Part shown: piece by piece, positions 16,528 through 18,963 of the stretch
Layout: each line of letters starts with the position of its first letter
Numbering within the stretch: position 1 is the stretch's first letter
From: CAZKNJ01 sp964554185
GTDB lineage: Bacteria; 4484-113
Reading direction: 5' to 3'
NCBI GenBank assembly: GCA_964554185.1
Contig: CAZKNJ010000038.1
Coordinates: 1-18,963, forward strand
Length of the DNA stretch: 18,963 bases
Translations under genes and position numbers: made by a program
Notes under the pieces: model-generated
Seen by the model: the letters and a program-made list of their open reading frames with translations, nothing else
Told to the model about the DNA's origin: nothing
Database searches by the model: none

Positions 16528-16549
16528 GAGCCCCGCAATCGCGGGGCTC
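16528..16549 (+). terminator. Hairpin after copy 2, possible terminator
   Basis: GAGCCCCGC and GCGGGGCTC form a perfect 9-bp stem with an AATC loop. CTTTAACC follows; there is no long T-run, so factor-independent termination would be weak. Confidence 0.45.
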
Positions 16550-16573
16550 ACCGCTTTAACCGCGGCCAGCAGG

Positions 16574-16607
16574 CCAGTGGCCAGCAAGGCCGAAGGAGAA
16601 GAGTCGG
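16574..16607 (+). repeat. Short degenerate intergenic repeat (module A), right of unit 2
   Basis: CCAGTGGCCAGC followed by GGAGAAGAGTCGG. It matches 18691-18722 (CCAGTCGCCAGC then GGAGAAGAATCGG) with a 2-nt spacing change, and is weakly related to module C at 11171 and 13876. Confidence 0.45.
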
Positions 16608-16624
16608 CCCAACTAGAGCCAAAT

Positions 16625-16692
16625 GAGGAGTCGCGGTTTTCTAACCGCGATTCCATAGGCACTAAATCGCGACTGGAAAGTCGCGACTCCTC
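16625..16692. repeat. Nested inverted repeats with alternative pairing
   Basis: Hairpin 1 pairs GGAGTCGCGGTT (16627-16638) with AACCGCGATTCC (16643-16654), one G-U. Hairpin 2 pairs TCGCGACT (16667-16674) with AGTCGCGA (16679-16686) around GGAA. In addition GAGGAGTCGCG (16625-16635) is the exact inverse of 16682-16692, so one long stem could form instead of the two short ones. Confidence 0.6.
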
Positions 16693-16700
16693 TTTCTAAG

Positions 16701-16727
16701 GAATCACGGGCGTCCCGCCCGTGATTC
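16701..16727. terminator. Perfect 12-bp hairpin between convergent genes
   Basis: GAATCACGGGCG and CGCCCGTGATTC pair fully around a TCC loop. It lies between the converging copy 2 and glmS genes and could stop or protect both transcripts. No T-run follows on either strand, so an intergenic repeat is an equally good reading. Confidence 0.45.
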
Positions 16728-16746
16728 GTTGCTGTGAGAGCAAGAC

Positions 16747-16772
16747 GGGCACGGCATCCGCCGTGCCCCTAC
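16747..16772 (-). repeat. REP-like hairpin element 1
   Basis: GGGCACGGC, loop ATCC, GCCGTGCCC, then CTAC. Read on the minus strand this is GTAG followed by a 9-bp palindrome, the layout of REP elements moved by RAYT transposases. A near-identical element is at 18871-18896. It begins 29 bp beyond the glmS stop. Confidence 0.6.
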
Positions 16773-16800
16773 GGCACCTCCGGCCAACGCTACAGCGCCG

Positions 16801-18624
16801 CTAGTCCACGGTGAGGGTCTTGCTCAGGTTGCGCGGCTGGTCGGGATTGTTGCCCTTCATTATCGCCATCTCGTAGGCCAGCATCTGCAGCGGGATGACG
16901 CTGAGAATGCTGTTGAGGAACGGGTTGCCCACCGCGGGGATGGGCAGCTTGTAGTTACAGATCTTATCGTAGCCCTTGCTGGGCTGGCCCACGTGCACCA
17001 CGATGCCCTCGCGGCAGATGACCTCGTTCATGTGCGACAGCACCAGGTTCTCGTTTTCCGGCAGCGAGACGAACAGCACCGGGTAGCCCTTGTCCACCAC
17101 CGCCAGCGGCCCGTGCTTGAACTCGCTGGAGTACATGCCCTCGGGGTGGTTGTAGACCACTTCCTTCATCTTCAGCGCGCCTTCCATCGCCACCGGGTGG
17201 GTCATGTCGTGGCCGAGGATGTGCATGGAGAACCTTGGCAGCAGCACCGGCGCCAGCGCCTTCGCGGGCCCCGCGCACAGGTCAATGGTCTCCTTCACCA
17301 GCTCGGGCACGCGGTGCAGGTCGTCCCAGGTGATTCCCTCGTATTTCAGGCCGCGCTTCTCGGCGAGCTTCATCGCGGTGTAGAGGAAGCACAGCACCTG
17401 GTTGGTGTAGGTCTTGGTGGCGGGCACGCTGATCTCCAGGTAGCTCGCGATGGGGATCATCCCGCCGCAGTGCAGCGCCAGCGTGGAGCCGATGTTGTTG
17501 ACCACCGAGAAGGTCTTCACCGCCGGATGCGTAAGCGACCAGTTGTAAACGTTCATCAGGTCTTTGGTCTCGCCCGATTGCGACACCATCACCAGCAGGT
17601 CGCCATCGCGAATGCTCCCCTCGTACAGCGGCAGCATCTGCGAGCCGCGCGCGGTGTGGATGGGCAGGCCCGCAATCTTGTTGAAGTAGTAGCTGCCCAG
17701 CAGCAGCGCGTGGTAGCTGGTGCCGGCGCCGCCCATGAACACGCGGCCGGCGGTGTCCAGCGCGTCCACGAAGCCCTCCCACTTTCCGCTGTGGTCGTAG
17801 AGGTCGAGCAGGGTCTTGGTGGTCTCCACCTGCTCGTGGATTTCCTTCATGAAGAAGTGGTCGAAGGGCTCCTTGTTGGCGCTCTCAATGTCGATATCGG
17901 AGACGGTGACCGGGCGCTCGATGTAGCGCTGCTCCGGCAGCCGGAATATGCGGTAGTCCTTATCATCAAAGATGACCAGGTCGCCGTTTTCCAGGCGGAT
18001 GTAGTTGCGCGTGTATTCCAGGATGCTCGGCAGGTCGGAGCTGATGCAGATGAAGCCGTCCGCGAGGCCGAGGTAAAGGCTGGAACCCATCTTCACCGCG
18101 TAGATCTCCCGGCTGTCGCGGCGCATCATCACCTGCGCGAAGTCGCCCTCGGTGTCCTTGATCACTGCGGTGTAGGTTTCCTCGGGGGTCATGCCCTGCG
18201 CGAGGTACTTGTGCGCCAGGCACACCAGCGTCTCGCCGTCATTGTCGCTCACAATCTTGTAGCCTTCCGCCTGCAGGTCTTCGCGGAGGAACGGGTTGTT
18301 GGTGATATTGCCGTTGTGGGCGCCGACCATCTGCTCGCCGGGGGCGAAGTGCGGCTGGGCGTTGAGCTGGTTGGGCACGCCGAAGGTGGACCAGCGCAGC
18401 TGCAGGATGCCACGGTCGCCCGCGAGCTTATCAAAGCCGAACTGCGCGTTGGTCTTGGCCACGTCGCCCACGTCCTTGCGCAGGTCAATGGGCCCGTCGC
18501 CGGTCGCCACCGCCATGCCCACCGAGTCGTAGCCGCGGTAGGACAGGCGGCGCGACGCGCGCACCATCATGTCGCCTAGCTGGCCGGATTTCTCCCGAAG
18601 GACGATGCCGAAAATTCCGCACAT
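16801..18624 (-). CDS. glmS: Glutamine--fructose-6-phosphate aminotransferase (isomerizing)
   Basis: A 607-aa cytoplasmic enzyme that makes glucosamine-6-phosphate from fructose-6-phosphate and glutamine, feeding UDP-GlcNAc and peptidoglycan. The ATG at 18624 is chosen over the GTG at 18642 because it places the catalytic cysteine at position 2 (MCGIFG), as the N-terminal nucleophile family requires. The glutaminase domain has YRGYDS, RW (77-78) and HNGNITNN (103-110). Two SIS domains follow, with GGAGTSYHA, SQSGET (348-353), PATKTYTNQ, the isomerase residues E488 and H504 in KEVVY and EFKHGP, and the C-terminal DQPRNLSK with K602. The usual RWATHG reads RWSTFG, so the usual histidine is F81. 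All core catalytic residues are present. There is no room for a glmS ribozyme upstream. It converges on lipoprotein copy 2. Confidence 0.96.
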   Translation of the reverse strand: MCGIFGIVLREKSGQLGDMMVRASRRLSYRGYDSVGMAVATGDGPIDLRKDVGDVAKTNAQFGFDKLAGDRGILQLRWSTFGVPNQLNAQPHFAPGEQMVGAHNGNITNNPFLREDLQAEGYKIVSDNDGETLVCLAHKYLAQGMTPEETYTAVIKDTEGDFAQVMMRRDSREIYAVKMGSSLYLGLADGFICISSDLPSILEYTRNYIRLENGDLVIFDDKDYRIFRLPEQRYIERPVTVSDIDIESANKEPFDHFFMKEIHEQVETTKTLLDLYDHSGKWEGFVDALDTAGRVFMGGAGTSYHALLLGSYYFNKIAGLPIHTARGSQMLPLYEGSIRDGDLLVMVSQSGETKDLMNVYNWSLTHPAVKTFSVVNNIGSTLALHCGGMIPIASYLEISVPATKTYTNQVLCFLYTAMKLAEKRGLKYEGITWDDLHRVPELVKETIDLCAGPAKALAPVLLPRFSMHILGHDMTHPVAMEGALKMKEVVYNHPEGMYSSEFKHGPLAVVDKGYPVLFVSLPENENLVLSHMNEVICREGIVVHVGQPSKGYDKICNYKLPIPAVGNPFLNSILSVIPLQMLAYEMAIMKGNNPDQPRNLSKTLTVD

Positions 18625-18632
18625 GGGCGGGG

Positions 18633-18638
18633 ATTCTA
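18633..18638 (-). promoter_or_regulatory. -10 box of glmS (leaderless or near-leaderless transcript)
   Basis: TAGAAT reads leftward and is followed by eight bases (CCCCGCCC) before the ATG at 18624, leaving a leader of 0-2 nt and no room for a ribosome-binding site. The upstream in-frame GTG overlaps this box, which further argues for the ATG. No clear -35. Confidence 0.5.
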
Positions 18639-18690
18639 TCACGGATGGTGGGGGCTAGCGTCAGGTGAAACCGCTGCCAGCTTCCAGCTT

Positions 18691-18722
18691 CCAGTCGCCA
18701 GCGGGAGTGGGAGAAGAATCGG
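18691..18722 (+). repeat. Short degenerate intergenic repeat (module B)
   Basis: CCAGTCGCCAGC followed by GGAGAAGAATCGG. It shares GCTTCCAGTCGCC with 11169-11179 and the GGAGAAGARTCGG half with 16574-16607, so it bridges modules A and C. Confidence 0.45.
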
Positions 18723-18757
18723 TGGCGCCCCTCGGGTCTGAGCCTCGGGATCGAAGA

Positions 18758-18772
18758 CGGGCGACCCGCCCG
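18758..18772. repeat. Small hairpin
   Basis: CGGGCG, loop ACC, CGCCCG. It resembles the centre of the larger hairpin at 16701-16727, which has a TCC loop between CGGGCG and CGCCCG. Confidence 0.4.
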
Positions 18773-18870
18773 CGATTGGGGGGAGTTTCAGTAGGGGACG
18801 GAGAAGAGGGACCACAGCTAGAGGTTTCGTCCTGCCGGTTTAAGGGCTGAACTGGCTGTTGTTGTTGAAC

Positions 18871-18896
18871 GGGCACGGCGTCCGCCGTGCCCCTAC
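18871..18896 (-). repeat. REP-like hairpin element 2
   Basis: GGGCACGGC, loop GTCC, GCCGTGCCC, then CTAC. It differs from element 1 (16747-16772) only by one base in the loop, while the surrounding sequence is unrelated. Confidence 0.6.
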
Positions 18897-18936
18897 GAAC
18901 CTGCGTGCTGCATTCATCCACATCTGCCGGAAAAGA

Positions 18937-18960
18937 GCCGGGCTGGTCAGCCCGGCCTAC
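18937..18960 (-). repeat. REP-like hairpin element 3
   Basis: GCCGGGCT, loop GGTC, AGCCCGGC, then CTAC. It has a different stem sequence but the same design as elements 1 and 2: 8-9 bp stem, 4-nt loop, CTAC end (GTAG head on the minus strand). Confidence 0.5.
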
Positions 18961-18963
18961 CCC

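Larger units (their letters stand above)
13865..16548 (+). repeat. Tandem duplication, unit 2 (2.7 kb)
   Basis: Second unit, matching 11160-13843 without a visible difference. Beyond 16548 similarity continues for about 20 nt with small changes: C16549 for T, a T-run one shorter, and CC for GC before CAGCAG. It then passes into unique sequence. The repeat therefore includes the whole gene with its own promoter and 3' hairpin. Confidence 0.93.
16389..16800. other. Gene-free convergent region between copy 2 and glmS
   Basis: About 410 bp without a credible gene. It holds the 3' untranslated region of copy 2 (to about 16527), its hairpin, a degenerate repeat (16574-16607), a pair of alternative hairpins (16625-16692), a perfect 12-bp hairpin (16701-16727) and a REP-like element (16747-16772). 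The open frames here are short and run through these palindromes. Confidence 0.7.
18643..18963. other. Gene-free region upstream of glmS, to the window end
   Basis: About 320 bp with no convincing gene. It contains a degenerate repeat related to modules A and C (18691-18722), a small hairpin (18758-18772) and two REP-like hairpins (18871-18896 and 18937-18960). The two opposing short open frames here run across these palindromes and have no ribosome-binding site. Confidence 0.65.

Noticed and set aside
11160..16548. Composite transposon or insertion sequence explaining the 2.7 kb repeat
   Set aside because: The unit encodes no transposase and has no terminal inverted repeats, and the copies are directly adjacent. 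A tandem duplication explains it.
16625..16772. CRISPR array suggested by clustered palindromes
   Set aside because: The hairpins differ in sequence, there are no regular spacers, and no cas gene is nearby.
16993..18579. Plus-strand open frame of 528 codons opposite glmS
   Set aside because: glmS is certain on the other strand. The frame shows composition-driven V/A/H/R-rich sequence with no domain.
18625..18660. glmS ribozyme upstream of glmS
   Set aside because: The transcript appears to start at or within 2 nt of the ATG, and no ribozyme core is present.
18661..18921. Short opposing open frames upstream of glmS
   Set aside because: They run across REP-like palindromes, lack ribosome-binding sites and show no protein-like composition.

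Overview
The window looks like a chromosomal segment of a GC-rich bacterium, probably uncultured. Start codons are mixed (ATG, GTG, TTG), and several genes have TANNNT-type -10 boxes almost touching the start codon. The exported proteins are large mosaics of fibronectin III, dockerin-like, PKD-like and beta-propeller modules. The intergenic spaces carry short hairpin repeats. I cannot place the phylum from sequence alone. No phage, plasmid, CRISPR, rRNA or tRNA signal was seen.

Layout. (1) 3-3647, minus: a large mosaic lipoprotein (cohesin-like region, dockerin-like pair, four FN3 domains, C-terminal propeller-like region). It diverges across a clear two-sided promoter region from (2) 3736-5196, plus: a small secreted protein followed closely by a diacylglycerol-kinase-family lipid kinase. 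(3) 9814-5162, minus: a probable four-gene operon of chorismate synthase, ABC ATPase, ABC-2 permease and a soluble PAS-containing histidine kinase. The kinase end overlaps the lipid kinase end tail to tail by 35 bp. (4) 9888-11150, plus: aspartate kinase, divergent from aroC. (5) 11160-16548: a head-to-tail tandem duplication of a 2.7 kb unit. Each unit carries its own promoter, leader, 792-aa outer lipoprotein gene (FN3, PKD-like, eight PQQ-like propeller blades) and 3' hairpin. (6) 16550-16800: a hairpin-rich convergent intergenic region. (7) 18624-16801, minus: glmS. (8) 18625-18963: an intergenic region with REP-like hairpins.

Housekeeping functions (aromatic and aspartate-family amino acids, amino-sugar supply for the cell wall) alternate with envelope functions (lipid kinase, ABC export pair with a sensor kinase, exported mosaic proteins). 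The strongest observations are the near-perfect tandem duplication, whose only visible differences lie in about 20 nt at the repeat ends; the related short repeats at its boundaries; a set of REP-like hairpins ending in CTAC (GTAG on the other strand); and apparently leaderless promoters for aroC and glmS. I did not find a convincing new defence or mobile system. The least described parts are the exported mosaic lipoproteins and the ABC/PAS-kinase module.
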